36,453 bases of DNA from an uncultured Pelagibacteraceae bacterium (lineage in GTDB: Bacteria; Pseudomonadota; Alphaproteobacteria; Pelagibacterales; Pelagibacteraceae): the NCBI GenBank assembly GCA_902604245.1, contig CACKXQ010000008.1, positions 1 to 36,453 of the forward strand, read 5' to 3'. A program made the position numbers and the translations under genes. The notes beneath the pieces were generated by a model. The model ran no database searches, was not told where the DNA came from, and saw nothing but the letters and a program-made list of their open reading frames with translations. Below are positions 1 through 8,542 of the stretch, in pieces. Position 1 is the stretch's first letter. Each line of letters begins with the position of its first letter.

Positions 1-1007
1 TTTGTGGATTAATTACGCCTTGGAATTTTCCTATGAATCAAATCGTATTAAAGGTTATTCCTGCTTTAGCTGCTGGTTGTACAATGATTTTAAAACCATC
101 CGAAATTGCTCCAGTGTCAGCAGTGTTGTTTGCAGAAATGATTGATGAGGCTGGCTTTCCTGCAGGAGTTTTTAATTTAGTCAATGGAAATGGAGAAGTT
201 GTTGGAAATCATATTTCTGGTCATCCTGATATTGATATGGTTTCATTCACAGGATCAACAAGAGCTGGAAAATTAATTCAAAAAAATGCAGCTGATACTA
301 TAAAAAAAGTTACTCTTGAATTAGGTGGAAAAGGTGGAAATATAGTTTTTGCGGATTCATATCCTAATGCTGTTAGAGATGGTGTAAGAAATATAATGAG
401 CAACTCAGGACAATCATGTGATGCTCCAACGAGAATGTTGGTTGAAAAACCAATTTATGAAAGAGCTGTTAAAGAGGCTGTTGATGAAGCAAATAAAATT
501 AAAGTTGATCTGGCTTCTAAAAAAGGAGATCATATTGGACCCTTAGTATCAAAAGTACAATATGATAAAGTTGTAAATCTTATCAATGAGGGAATAAAAG
601 AAGGCGCAACATTAGCTGCGGGTGGACCAGATTTGCCAAATGGACTTAACAAAGGTTATTTTATTAAACCAACAATTTTTTCAGATGTAAATAATGACAT
701 GAAAATTGCAAGAACTGAAATTTTTGGACCTGTGCTTTCAATTATACCATTTGAAACTGAAGAAGAAGCAATAGCAATTACAAATGATACATCTTATGGA
801 CTAGGTAATTATCTACAAACTGAAGATAAAGAAAAAGCCAAAAGGGTTGCTAGAAAAGTTAGAGCTGGAACGGTTTATATCAATGGTCAAGCCACAGATA
901 CTGGAATGCCGTTTGGTGGCTATAAACAATCTGGTAATGGTCGAGAAGGTGGTGTCTGGGGTTTCACTGAATTTTTAGAAGTAAAAGCAATTACCGGTTG
1001 GAATTAA
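1..1007 (+). CDS. Aldehyde dehydrogenase, 5'-truncated by window edge
   Basis: NAD(P)-dependent oxidation of an aldehyde to its acid; the substrate cannot be told from sequence. The frame is open from base 3 and reads GLITPWNFP before the Met at 33. That is the conserved ALDH cofactor-binding segment, so the true start lies outside the window and the Met at 33 is internal. Other family marks follow in order: KPSE near 93, FTGST, ELGGK with the general-base Glu at 318-320, the catalytic Cys in SGQSC at 417-419, and EIFGP. About 334 residues are visible of the family's usual 480 or so. It is followed after 44 bases by a VOC gene and a homocysteine methyltransferase, so it may oxidise an aldehyde from a methylated amine, but that is only context. 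The family is certain; the substrate is unknown. Confidence 0.95.
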   Translation, partial: CGLITPWNFPMNQIVLKVIPALAAGCTMILKPSEIAPVSAVLFAEMIDEAGFPAGVFNLVNGNGEVVGNHISGHPDIDMVSFTGSTRAGKLIQKNAADTIKKVTLELGGKGGNIVFADSYPNAVRDGVRNIMSNSGQSCDAPTRMLVEKPIYERAVKEAVDEANKIKVDLASKKGDHIGPLVSKVQYDKVVNLINEGIKEGATLAAGGPDLPNGLNKGYFIKPTIFSDVNNDMKIARTEIFGPVLSIIPFETEEEAIAITNDTSYGLGNYLQTEDKEKAKRVARKVRAGTVYINGQATDTGMPFGGYKQSGNGREGGVWGFTEFLEVKAITGWN

Positions 1008-1051
1008 TAGTTTAAATAACTTATAATCAGAATTAGTTAATAGAGGTTTAT

Positions 1052-1438
1052 ATGATTGGTTATGTAATGGTAGGTACTAATAATTTAAATGATGCTATTA
1101 CATTTTACGACAAAGTTTTAGAAGTAATTGGTTTAGACAGAAACGAGACAATAGAAGATGATTATGCTGCATATGGAGCAAAAGGTACCAAGGATATTGA
1201 GTTTTACGTCACTAAACCTTTCAATAAAAAAAATGCTACCTTTGGAAATGGAACACAAATCACATTTTTAACTTCATCAAGATCTCACGTAGATAAATTT
1301 CATGAGGTAGGTTTAAAAGCTGGAGGAACTAGTGAGGGATCTGGTGGTGAAAGACCAGAAGGCTCAGGAGTTTATTATTCTTATCTTCGTGATTTAGATG
1401 GAAATAAAATTTGCGCATTTACAAATAGTAAAGAATAA
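1052..1438 (+). CDS. VOC (glyoxalase/bleomycin-resistance/dioxygenase) family protein
   Basis: A 128-residue single-domain vicinal-oxygen-chelate protein. It shows the N-terminal V-G-T-N-N-L-x-x-A-I-x-F-Y-D pattern and the C-terminal YLRDLDGNKICAF pattern that mark the two beta-alpha-beta-beta-beta modules of the fold. Members bind a divalent metal and act as isomerases, dioxygenases, lyases or binding proteins, and this short form does not reveal which. It starts 44 bases after the aldehyde dehydrogenase and ends 5 bases before the homocysteine methyltransferase ATG, so the three are probably co-transcribed. No signal peptide is seen, so it should be cytoplasmic. The fold assignment is firm; the function is open. 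Confidence 0.85.
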   Translation: MIGYVMVGTNNLNDAITFYDKVLEVIGLDRNETIEDDYAAYGAKGTKDIEFYVTKPFNKKNATFGNGTQITFLTSSRSHVDKFHEVGLKAGGTSEGSGGERPEGSGVYYSYLRDLDGNKICAFTNSKE

Positions 1439-1443
1439 AATTT

Positions 1444-2358
1444 ATGTCATACGACCCAATCAAGACAAAATTAGAAAACAATAAAATCATTATTTTAGAT
1501 GGAGGTATGGGCGCAGAACTAGAAAAAAATGGTGCTGAGATGGATAAGCATATGTGGTGTGGGAAGTGTTCTGTTGATCATCCTGAATTGGTTAGAAAAG
1601 TGCATGAGGATTATATAAATGCTGGAGCCGATGTAATTACAACTAATACTTATAGTACTACTCCAATATCAATGAGACAATATGGTTATGAAGACTCTAT
1701 AGAAAAATTCAATCAAAAAAGTGTTAAGGTTGCAAGAGAAGCAATAGAAAATACCAACAACGAGACTGCATTAGCTGGAAGTGTATCAACTTTTGGAAAC
1801 TTTTATAAACTTGGTATCAAAGCAATGATACCTGGTTTTCATGAACAACTAAAAATTTTATCTGAAGCTGGAGTAGACTTAATCATTTTAGAAGCTATGT
1901 CTTCACAAGCTGACATAGTTGAGACAATGTTAAATTGTTCCACAAAAGTAAATATACCTGTTTGGTTATCTGTATCATGCGTAATGGATGATAAAAAAAA
2001 TATAATGCTTGGATATAATGATACAATTGACTCTGATACACATGTCTATGAAAACTTTGAGACATCCATAAATAATTTTAAAAAATTACACAGTGGGCCA
2101 ATATTGGTTGCCCATTCAGATATAAATATTACAGGAAAAGCAATTGAAACTGCAAAGAAAAATTATGATGGAGTATTAGGAGCATATCCAAATAAAGGTT
2201 ATTATGAAAAACCACACTGGAGATTTGTAGATGACATGACACCAGCTGGATATTTAGATGAAGTTAAGTCATGGATTAAAAATGGAGCTCAGATTATTGG
2301 TGGATGTTGTGGGATCGGAGTAGACGAAATAAAAGCAATTTCAATTTTAAAAAACTAA
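1444..2358 (+). CDS. Homocysteine S-methyltransferase / BHMT-like protein (copy 1)
   Basis: Expected to move a methyl group from a donor (S-methylmethionine, glycine betaine or similar) to homocysteine, giving methionine. The 304-residue single (beta/alpha)8 domain starts with LDGGMGAELEKNG (about residues 18-30), has the TTNTYSTT strand near 66-73, and ends with IIGGCCGIG. Cys288 and Cys289 there are two of the usual zinc ligands. The third ligand is normally a Cys in an N-C motif about 65 residues earlier; here that place reads LVAHS with His224. The carnitine-to-betaine genes in this window make glycine betaine a plausible donor, but this is inferred. MsrA, which repairs oxidised methionine, follows by 17 bases. 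A second copy lies at 3990-4979 on the other strand. Confidence 0.85.
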   Translation: MSYDPIKTKLENNKIIILDGGMGAELEKNGAEMDKHMWCGKCSVDHPELVRKVHEDYINAGADVITTNTYSTTPISMRQYGYEDSIEKFNQKSVKVAREAIENTNNETALAGSVSTFGNFYKLGIKAMIPGFHEQLKILSEAGVDLIILEAMSSQADIVETMLNCSTKVNIPVWLSVSCVMDDKKNIMLGYNDTIDSDTHVYENFETSINNFKKLHSGPILVAHSDINITGKAIETAKKNYDGVLGAYPNKGYYEKPHWRFVDDMTPAGYLDEVKSWIKNGAQIIGGCCGIGVDEIKAISILKN

Positions 2359-2375
2359 AGTATATATTAAATATA

Positions 2376-2828
2376 ATGAAAACATTTATTGGTGGGATTG
2401 GCTGTTTTTGGGACGAAAAAAAGTATGAGGGCATCAAAGGTATAATATCTACAGAATGCGGTTACTGTGGTGGAGATGAGCCAAATGTTACATACAAGGC
2501 AGTTTGTGGTGGAGATACAGGACATATAGAGGTGGTCAAAGTTGAGTATGATGAAAAAGAAAAGTCATACGAGGACATGGTCAATTTATTTTTTGAATTA
2601 CACGACTCAACTCAAGTAAATCGCCAGGGTACATATGTTGGAATTCAATACCGTTCAGAAATATTTTACAACACAGATGAAGAAAAACAGATTGCAGAAA
2701 AAGTTTTAAACGAAGTTAACAGTAAATTAGATGGAAAAGTTTCAACTAAGGTGTCAAAAGAAAAAAATTACTGTAAAGCAGAAGCTTATCACCAAAAATA
2801 TGAACAAAAAAAATCATTAAAATATTGA
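2376..2828 (+). CDS. msrA: Peptide-methionine (S)-S-oxide reductase MsrA
   Basis: Reduces methionine-S-sulfoxide in proteins or free, using a catalytic Cys. I chose ATG 2376 (150 residues) because the GGIGCFW active-site motif then begins at residue 6, with catalytic Cys10. An earlier in-frame ATG at 2304 would add 24 non-conserved residues and overlap the methyltransferase gene by 55 bases. Family marks that follow are G-Y-C-G-G-D-E-P-N-V-T-Y, the C-G-G-D-T-G-H-I-E stretch, an FFELHDSTQ block matching the usual F(F/W)xxHDPT, and YCKAEAYHQKY near the C terminus. It is slightly shorter than typical 155-210-residue MsrA proteins. The extra Cys residues near the C terminus (N-Y-C) could act in resolving the disulfide. 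Its last four bases overlap the next gene. Confidence 0.9.
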   Translation: MKTFIGGIGCFWDEKKYEGIKGIISTECGYCGGDEPNVTYKAVCGGDTGHIEVVKVEYDEKEKSYEDMVNLFFELHDSTQVNRQGTYVGIQYRSEIFYNTDEEKQIAEKVLNEVNSKLDGKVSTKVSKEKNYCKAEAYHQKYEQKKSLKY

Positions 2829-3988
2829 AGAAAAAAAAATTAGTCTCTGTTAGAAACCCCGAATTAACTACACTTAAAGATAATAAAGCTTCATGGAACC
2901 TTCCTAAAACAAGGAGGTTTGGTTATAGAAATTTACATAAAATCAATAGATACAGTATTTTTTTAAGATCCGATTTAATATTAAAATTAAACTCTAAGCC
3001 AAATAAAACTATCGGTAAACTTCCTCTAGTAAAGAAGATGACTAAAAATAAATCTTTTTGTTCATTAATTGTTGGCAACCGTCAAAATATATTATTTGAA
3101 AAATACGCCGAAGATTTTAAAAAAAACCAGCCTCAAACAATTATGTCCATTACCAAAATGTTCGTTAATTTATTTATTGGAGAATTGGTTACGAACAGAT
3201 TAATAGATCTTAATAAAAAAGTTTCTCACTATTTGCCAAAAATTGGAAGTGGATATGCAAATGCAAAGATCCAAGATGTCTTAAACATGAATGTTATAAA
3301 CTCTTATACTGAAGATTATACTAAGGCATACTCATCTTCCTTTATGCATGAACCTGTTGGAGGATGGAGGCTGCCTAAAAATCTTAAAAATCATCTTAGC
3401 CAGGAAGAATATTTAAATACAATTAAAAAATCTAAAAATAAAAGTTTAATTAATAATTCTGAATATGCTTTTTATAAATCTGCAAATACTGATGTGGTCG
3501 GATTATTAATTGAAAAAATCAGTGGTAGAACTTTAAGAGATTGGGTTTTATCTGCAGTTGAGGCTGCAGGATTTGAAGATGGGTTATATATTGCATCAGA
3601 TAGATATGGTATGCCTTGGATGTCTGGAGGTGGCTGCTTAATTACAAGAGATTTTTTAAGAATGGGTTTACTTTTTGCAAGAAAAGGAATGGGTGTTGGG
3701 AATAGAAAAGTTGGATCTTCATCATTTTTAAACAAAACAATTTTAAATGTAGGACCCAAATATATGAATTTATCAAAAGATAAATATTTATATTATTCAA
3801 ATTCTACAATGGTTTCAGGCAATATGATTGGGCACTCAGGGTATGGTGGTCAGTTTCTTGCAACTAATTTTAAAACTGGGAATGTAGCTGCTTTTTTTTC
3901 TGTTCTAGAAACGAAATCAGCAACAAAAGAAAATTATAAAACTGATATGATCAACATGCTGATAGATTTAGTTAATAAAAAATATTAA
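2825..3988 (+). CDS. Serine hydrolase, beta-lactamase (class C/NylB-like) fold
   Basis: A 387-residue penicillin-binding-protein-like hydrolase. The serine nucleophile and general base form the SITK motif (Ser108, Lys111). A YKSANTD segment near residues 216-222 matches the second catalytic box of the 6-aminohexanoate-oligomer hydrolase/esterase branch, and GHSGYGG near residue 338 is the third box. Targets in this family include esters, amides and beta-lactams, so the substrate is undetermined. The start is TTG at 2825, whose TTGA overlaps the msrA stop. The next in-frame Met, at residue 71, would remove family sequence. The first 60 residues are Lys/Arg-rich with no clear signal peptide. 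The gene ends one base before the convergent gene on the other strand. Confidence 0.85.
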   Translation: MKKKKLVSVRNPELTTLKDNKASWNLPKTRRFGYRNLHKINRYSIFLRSDLILKLNSKPNKTIGKLPLVKKMTKNKSFCSLIVGNRQNILFEKYAEDFKKNQPQTIMSITKMFVNLFIGELVTNRLIDLNKKVSHYLPKIGSGYANAKIQDVLNMNVINSYTEDYTKAYSSSFMHEPVGGWRLPKNLKNHLSQEEYLNTIKKSKNKSLINNSEYAFYKSANTDVVGLLIEKISGRTLRDWVLSAVEAAGFEDGLYIASDRYGMPWMSGGGCLITRDFLRMGLLFARKGMGVGNRKVGSSSFLNKTILNVGPKYMNLSKDKYLYYSNSTMVSGNMIGHSGYGGQFLATNFKTGNVAAFFSVLETKSATKENYKTDMINMLIDLVNKKY

Positions 3989-3989
3989 A

Positions 3990-4979
3990 TTAAGAATATC
4001 TCTCAATTAGTTTTTTTAGATGTTTGTCTGTAACACCACAGCATCCACCAATAATTTGAATTTGATTATCAATTAACTTTTCACATTCATTAGCAAATTC
4101 TTCCTCTGTAGAAGTCACAATAGCTTTATGTGACTTTGTATCAAACTTATGTATTTCAGGATAGAACATCATCGGACCATTCCAATTATTTTTAATTATG
4201 CTCAATCCTTCAAAAGCATCTACGAACCAGGTATGCATGATACCATAAACATCTCCTCCCATATTTGTAAGGGATTTTACAATGTCATTTAATAATACGA
4301 TTTTATCATCAGGAATAAATTTTGGTTGCTCTTTGTATTTGGTTTCATCGTAAATTAACGAAGTTTCTTTTTCTGCACTAAAATTTCTGCCAATAACACT
4401 ATTATCAAATTTGCTTATACAAGAACTTAATCCAACCCAAACTGGTAAGTCAGTTTCTAAGGCAGCATTCAATAGAATTTTTGAATGATTTATATCAAGT
4501 AACATTTCTAAAATTAAAATATCTACCCCTTCCTCTTTCAGAATTTTTGCAGCTTCTTTATAATTTTGTTCCTCCTGTTTAAAAGAAGGTATGTACTTAG
4601 GATTTGGCACAAATTCATTTTCCTTCAATGAAAAAAAATTTGATAAACTTCCAGCAACCCCAATTTTACTTTCTTTACCTTTATTTTTAATTGCTTGTCT
4701 GGATAATTTTAATGATTGAATAATAAATTCTTTAACTTCACCTCCACGATTTATACTTTCAAGATTATGTCTGGTTGAACTAAAGGTATTTGCAGTAATT
4801 AGATCACAACCAGCATCAATAAATTTTTCATGAACCTTAACTACTATTTCTGGAGATGATATTGAGGCTAAGGCAGAAAAAGCAGGAGACATTTCACCAC
4901 CCAATTTTGCAATTTCAGAACCGTTTCCACCGTCTAAGAATATTTTTGAATTTGATTTTAACTTTTCTTTAAAAAGCAT
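3990..4979 (-). CDS. Homocysteine S-methyltransferase family protein (copy 2)
   Basis: A second, divergent member of the methyl-transferring (beta/alpha)8 family, 329 residues. It shows LDGGNGSEIAKLGGE near the N terminus, ITANTFSSTRHNL near 61-73, and IIGGCCGVTDKH near the C terminus with zinc-binding Cys313 and Cys314. As in copy 1, the position of the first zinc Cys is occupied by a His (GIMHT, His249). It is the last gene of a four-gene minus-strand operon; its ATG directly abuts the stop of the EamA transporter with no intervening base. Being next to a permease recalls S-methylmethionine uptake-plus-methyltransfer pairs, but the permease here is of the drug/metabolite family, so donor and direction of transport are unknown. 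Confidence 0.82.
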   Translation of the reverse strand: MLFKEKLKSNSKIFLDGGNGSEIAKLGGEMSPAFSALASISSPEIVVKVHEKFIDAGCDLITANTFSSTRHNLESINRGGEVKEFIIQSLKLSRQAIKNKGKESKIGVAGSLSNFFSLKENEFVPNPKYIPSFKQEEQNYKEAAKILKEEGVDILILEMLLDINHSKILLNAALETDLPVWVGLSSCISKFDNSVIGRNFSAEKETSLIYDETKYKEQPKFIPDDKIVLLNDIVKSLTNMGGDVYGIMHTWFVDAFEGLSIIKNNWNGPMMFYPEIHKFDTKSHKAIVTSTEEEFANECEKLIDNQIQIIGGCCGVTDKHLKKLIERYS

Positions 4980-5873
4980 TTATTTTTCGTCTTTTGGTGC
5001 AAGCACTACGGCTAATACTCCTCCTAATACAATCATTGTGCTTCCTAGAACTTCTCGCCAACCAAATGTTTCGTCTGTTAAAATACCAGCAGAAATTACT
5101 CCAACAACTACTTCGCTTAAATACAATATAGCACAAAGACCTGCTCCTAATACTGAGGGTGACCACATGATAACTACCCCTGTTGGAATAAAATAAAATA
5201 CTGAAATAAGAACTAAAAAAGTAAACATTGATGTGAAAGCTTCAATAGGTGGCATAGGCCCTAGATAATCTTTTAAAATAAAGCCAGCAAAAATATTAAA
5301 TATTGTTCCATAAACAAAAAATGAAAATATTACAGGAAAAACACCATCTGTTTTTGTAATTTCTAAACGTACTAGGCCAGCTCCAAAAAGTACACCTCCG
5401 ACCAGCGCCAACAAATCTCCTGCATTTTGTGGTAATGGTATAATATTAGATTGACTGAAAACAACCCACAAACCTCCAAGTGCTAAACTTAGCGTTAAAA
5501 CCCTTTCTAAACCAGGTCTTTTCTTTAAAAAATACATTTCAAATATGGTTGTCCAGATAGGTATCATGTAAAACATGATCAATGCTCGAACTACATCTGT
5601 TAATAAAAAACTTAAAGCGTAACATATAAAACCACTACCAGTTAAAAAACCAACAAAGGGAATTTCTAATCCTGATGTTCGACCTTTAAATTTTCTCCAT
5701 AAAGAGAAAGGTGTAAGTAATATAATACCAATCATCATTTGAGAAATAGTTCCCCAACCCCCTGTAAGACCACCATCCTCTAAAATTCTTTGAGGAAGCC
5801 AATAAACTCCCCATGATCCAGCAGCTATGGCTAATGCAAAAGCTATTTTAAAGTGATGTTTATGTCTGACCAT
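4980..5873 (-). CDS. EamA/DMT-superfamily membrane transporter
   Basis: A 297-residue integral membrane protein with about ten hydrophobic segments arranged as two EamA repeats, typical of the drug/metabolite transporter superfamily (exporters or importers of amino acids and small metabolites). The opening segment (FALAIAAGSWGVYWLPQRIL) and the SVLGAGLCAILYLSEVVVGV stretch in the second half fit the usual first helix and conserved late helices. The start ATG overlaps the amidase stop by one base (TAATG), indicating translational coupling. It is third in the alcohol dehydrogenase, amidase, transporter, methyltransferase operon and may move that pathway's substrate or product. A 65-residue ORF in another frame at the 3' end is a shadow. 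Confidence 0.88.
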   Translation of the reverse strand: MVRHKHHFKIAFALAIAAGSWGVYWLPQRILEDGGLTGGWGTISQMMIGIILLTPFSLWRKFKGRTSGLEIPFVGFLTGSGFICYALSFLLTDVVRALIMFYMIPIWTTIFEMYFLKKRPGLERVLTLSLALGGLWVVFSQSNIIPLPQNAGDLLALVGGVLFGAGLVRLEITKTDGVFPVIFSFFVYGTIFNIFAGFILKDYLGPMPPIEAFTSMFTFLVLISVFYFIPTGVVIMWSPSVLGAGLCAILYLSEVVVGVISAGILTDETFGWREVLGSTMIVLGGVLAVVLAPKDEK

Positions 5874-7303
5874 TAATTTAGATTTGGTTTATGATTTGAA
5901 AAATTAAAAATTTCCTCATATTTTTTTGCAAAAGACATCACTTTTAAATCTTCTTTTGTTTTTGCAATAATTTGTATGCCAATTGGAAACCCATCTTTGT
6001 TAAACCCGATAGGTAATGAAATCGATGGTAAGTAAAAAAGACTAGCAAATATATGGATTTCGATCCATCTATGGTAAGTATCCATTATTTGATCATTAAT
6101 TTTTTCAGGATGTCTTAAATTTTTATCAAAAGGGAATGATTGTTGAGATGGTAGAGCTAAAAAATCAAAGCTACCGAATAAACTATTTACATCATTTGAT
6201 AATTCAATTCTTGAATTAAGCGCTAATTTTATATCTTCTTCTGTGAGCTTAACACCTTTATTGTATTCCCATAACGCCTGTGGTGTCATTTGATTAACAT
6301 CTTTAATATTCATTGCAATAATTTCCTCATTAATATCCTCATAAATACTTTTAGCTCTTAATGTTCCCCAACAATTCCATAACTTATTAGTATCTACATT
6401 TGGTTTTAAGTGTTCAATTAAAACTTTATTTTTTTCAAGACTGTTTAATTGTTTATTACACATTTCAACTAAATCAGGATCATATTGATAATTACCATTC
6501 ATGTCAGATAACCACCCTATCTTTATTTTAGAAAATTCTTGATCACTTATATTAGTATCTTTAAATGAGTTTTTTAAACTAAAAGAAATTGGATCTTCTT
6601 TATGTTCTCCAGCTATTACATCTAAAAGAATTGCCATATCATCTGGTGTTCTTGCAAGACATCCGGGGGTTGAGATAATTGGGAGATTCTTTTTCTTATC
6701 ATTTGTCCGATAGTCAGGCAGAAGTCCTGGTGTTGGTCTAAAACCATAGACATTAGCATATGCTGCAGGAGTTCTGCAAGAACCCATCATATCTGTTCCA
6801 TCTGCAAAGGGTAGTAACTCAGCAGCAACAGCAACACCGGCTCCACCACTTGATCCTCCTGATGATTGAGTATTACCATATATATTAGGTGTTATTCCAA
6901 ATAGTCTGTTTGCTGTATGTGCACCTACACCTAGTTCTGCAGTATTTGTTTTTCCTATCATTATTCCACCAGCATCTATTTGACGATCAACAATTATAGA
7001 ATTTTTTTTTGGGAAGTAATCTTTATATCCAGGAAAGCCACAAGTAGTTGGAAAGCCAACTACATCTAATAAATCTTTTGATGCCAAAGGTAGACCAAAC
7101 AACGGTTTACTTTCATCAAATTTTTCATCTTTGTGTTTAGCTTCATTTATAATTTGCTCTTCTTCTTTAATTGAGACTATAGCATTTAAAGATGGGTTAT
7201 ATTTTTTTATTCTTTCTAAATAAAAAATGACAACTTCTTTTATGGAGGCTTCTTTTGTTTTGATTAAAGAAATAATTTCTTTAACCGATTTATTTTCAAG
7301 CAT
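5873..7303 (-). CDS. Amidase signature family hydrolase
   Basis: Hydrolyses an amide (or transfers an amide nitrogen) with the Ser-cisSer-Lys triad. The 476-residue protein carries Lys76 in LASKD, the Gly/Ser-rich SSGGSSGGAG stretch containing the cis-Ser (151 or 152), and the nucleophile Ser175 in DMMGSCRTPA. The last is altered from the common D-T-G-G-S-I-R. Length matches stand-alone amidases and the GatA family. It is not likely to be GatA: no gatB or gatC is nearby and it sits between an alcohol dehydrogenase and a transporter. It starts 12 bases after the alcohol dehydrogenase stop. Cytoplasmic, with no signal peptide. The substrate amide is unknown. Confidence 0.9.
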   Translation of the reverse strand: MLENKSVKEIISLIKTKEASIKEVVIFYLERIKKYNPSLNAIVSIKEEEQIINEAKHKDEKFDESKPLFGLPLASKDLLDVVGFPTTCGFPGYKDYFPKKNSIIVDRQIDAGGIMIGKTNTAELGVGAHTANRLFGITPNIYGNTQSSGGSSGGAGVAVAAELLPFADGTDMMGSCRTPAAYANVYGFRPTPGLLPDYRTNDKKKNLPIISTPGCLARTPDDMAILLDVIAGEHKEDPISFSLKNSFKDTNISDQEFSKIKIGWLSDMNGNYQYDPDLVEMCNKQLNSLEKNKVLIEHLKPNVDTNKLWNCWGTLRAKSIYEDINEEIIAMNIKDVNQMTPQALWEYNKGVKLTEEDIKLALNSRIELSNDVNSLFGSFDFLALPSQQSFPFDKNLRHPEKINDQIMDTYHRWIEIHIFASLFYLPSISLPIGFNKDGFPIGIQIIAKTKEDLKVMSFAKKYEEIFNFSNHKPNLN

Positions 7304-7315
7304 GAGAATTTACAA

Positions 7316-8506
7316 TTACCTAGCTTTTTTAATGGATGCTAGAGTAATTTCCTTTATTTCTTCTAAAGTTGCTTTTCTAGGATTTTGTCCATAGGCTTGA
7401 TCTTTCATGGATTTTTCAGCAATTCTATCAACACAATCCTCGGGGACTCCAATTTCGCTCAAACTTTTTGGAATTTTAATTCTATCAAGAATGTTTTCAA
7501 TGTTTGATATAAATGCATCTACAGAATGATCTTTAAATTGCATAGCCTCTGACATTCTTTTAACTTTTTCTTCCATGCCTGGAAGATTATATTTTAAAAC
7601 TACAGGCAATATTATTGCATTGGTTAGCCCGTGATGAGTATTATATTCGGCTCCAACCATATGAGCTATAGCATGTACTAATCCTAAACCTTTTAAAAAA
7701 GAAATTCCTGCTAAACAAGATCCGACATGCATTCCACCTCTTGCAACTATATTGCTGGGATCTTCTACAGCTGTGACTAAAGATTTTGATATTAAAGATA
7801 AACCTTCTAAAGCAGCACCATCACACATTGGATTAAAACCAGGAACACAATAACCTTCTATGCCATGGATTAAAGCATCTGCACCAGTCCATGCCGTTAA
7901 ATTTGCTGGCAATCCAATAGTTAGTTCTGGATCTAACAATGCTAAGGAAGGTCTAACATCTGGATGCCACATACAAAATTTCATACCTTCTTTTAAATAA
8001 GTAACCATAGCTGAAATTTCTGTTTCAGCACCAGTGCCAGCGGTAGTAGGAATGGTTATGATTTTTGGAAAAGGATTATCTTTACTAATTATAGGAGGAG
8101 TTAATTCAAACTCAAAATCTCTTAATGGAACGTCATTATTTGCTGTAAGACATATCAATTTACCACCATCCATTGCACTACCTCCACCGATTGCAATTAT
8201 TGAGTCGTGATTGCCATCTTTAAATTTTATTACTCCATTTGAAATTTCATCCTCCCGAGGATTTGGAGATATATCAAAAAATAAATCTGATTTAATATTT
8301 GAGCTAGCTAAATAGTTTTGTAAATTAATGATAAAAGGTAATTTTGGACTTCCTTTATCTGTTACTATTAGCGGATTTTTAATATTTAAATTATTACAGA
8401 TTCTTCCTATTTCTTTTAATCTACCTGGACCATAAGCAATGTTAGTAGGAAATGTCCAGTCTTGATTGGATAGAATATCTGTTTCATTAAGTTTAAAACT
8501 TTGCAT
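7316..8506 (-). CDS. Iron-containing alcohol dehydrogenase
   Basis: NAD(P)-dependent interconversion of an alcohol and aldehyde/ketone by the group III (Fe-ADH) family. The 396-residue sequence shows the dinucleotide-binding IGGGSAMDGGK and the TAGTGAETE motif. The metal ligands by alignment to FucO are Asp210 and His214 (GADALIHGIEGY), His278 and His292 (HAIAHMVGAEYNTHHG). First gene of the minus-strand operon 8506-3990 and divergent from an EamA gene only 36 bases away. On the minus strand a TATACT hexamer at 8523-8518 would give a leader of about 5-6 bases. Family and catalytic site are clear; substrate unknown. Confidence 0.93.
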   Translation of the reverse strand: MQSFKLNETDILSNQDWTFPTNIAYGPGRLKEIGRICNNLNIKNPLIVTDKGSPKLPFIINLQNYLASSNIKSDLFFDISPNPREDEISNGVIKFKDGNHDSIIAIGGGSAMDGGKLICLTANNDVPLRDFEFELTPPIISKDNPFPKIITIPTTAGTGAETEISAMVTYLKEGMKFCMWHPDVRPSLALLDPELTIGLPANLTAWTGADALIHGIEGYCVPGFNPMCDGAALEGLSLISKSLVTAVEDPSNIVARGGMHVGSCLAGISFLKGLGLVHAIAHMVGAEYNTHHGLTNAIILPVVLKYNLPGMEEKVKRMSEAMQFKDHSVDAFISNIENILDRIKIPKSLSEIGVPEDCVDRIAEKSMKDQAYGQNPRKATLEEIKEITLASIKKAR

Positions 8507-8542
8507 ATCGTAGATAAAGTATACAATTTTAAAAAATTATAA
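8507..8542. promoter_or_regulatory. Compact divergent promoter region
   Basis: Only 36 bases separate two diverging starts. A minus-strand TATACT (8523-8518) and a plus-strand TACAAT (8522-8527) lie back to back, each a 5-of-6 match to the -10 consensus. A weak plus-strand TTTGCA (8500-8505, spacing 16) could be a -35 inside the alcohol dehydrogenase start. If both are used, leaders would be only about 5-10 bases, too short for a normal ribosome site. AT-rich sequence makes chance hexamers common. Confidence 0.35.

Noticed and set aside
33..1007. Treating ATG 33 as the true start of the left-edge aldehyde dehydrogenase
   Set aside because: In-frame sequence upstream of it (GLITPWNFP) is conserved ALDH sequence, so the gene is cut by the window edge.
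1439..1443. A SAM-responsive riboswitch before the first methyltransferase
   Set aside because: Only 5 bases separate it from the VOC gene, leaving no room for an RNA element.
2304..2375. Longer msrA start at ATG 2304
   Set aside because: It would add 24 residues without family similarity and overlap the methyltransferase by 55 bases; ATG 2376 places the GCFW motif where MsrA proteins have it.
3472..3759. 95-residue minus-strand ORF inside the serine hydrolase
   Set aside because: Lies wholly antisense to a gene with all catalytic motifs and shows no family features; a shadow of AT-rich codons.
5873..7303. Naming the amidase gatA
   Set aside because: No gatB or gatC nearby; operon partners are an alcohol dehydrogenase and a transporter.
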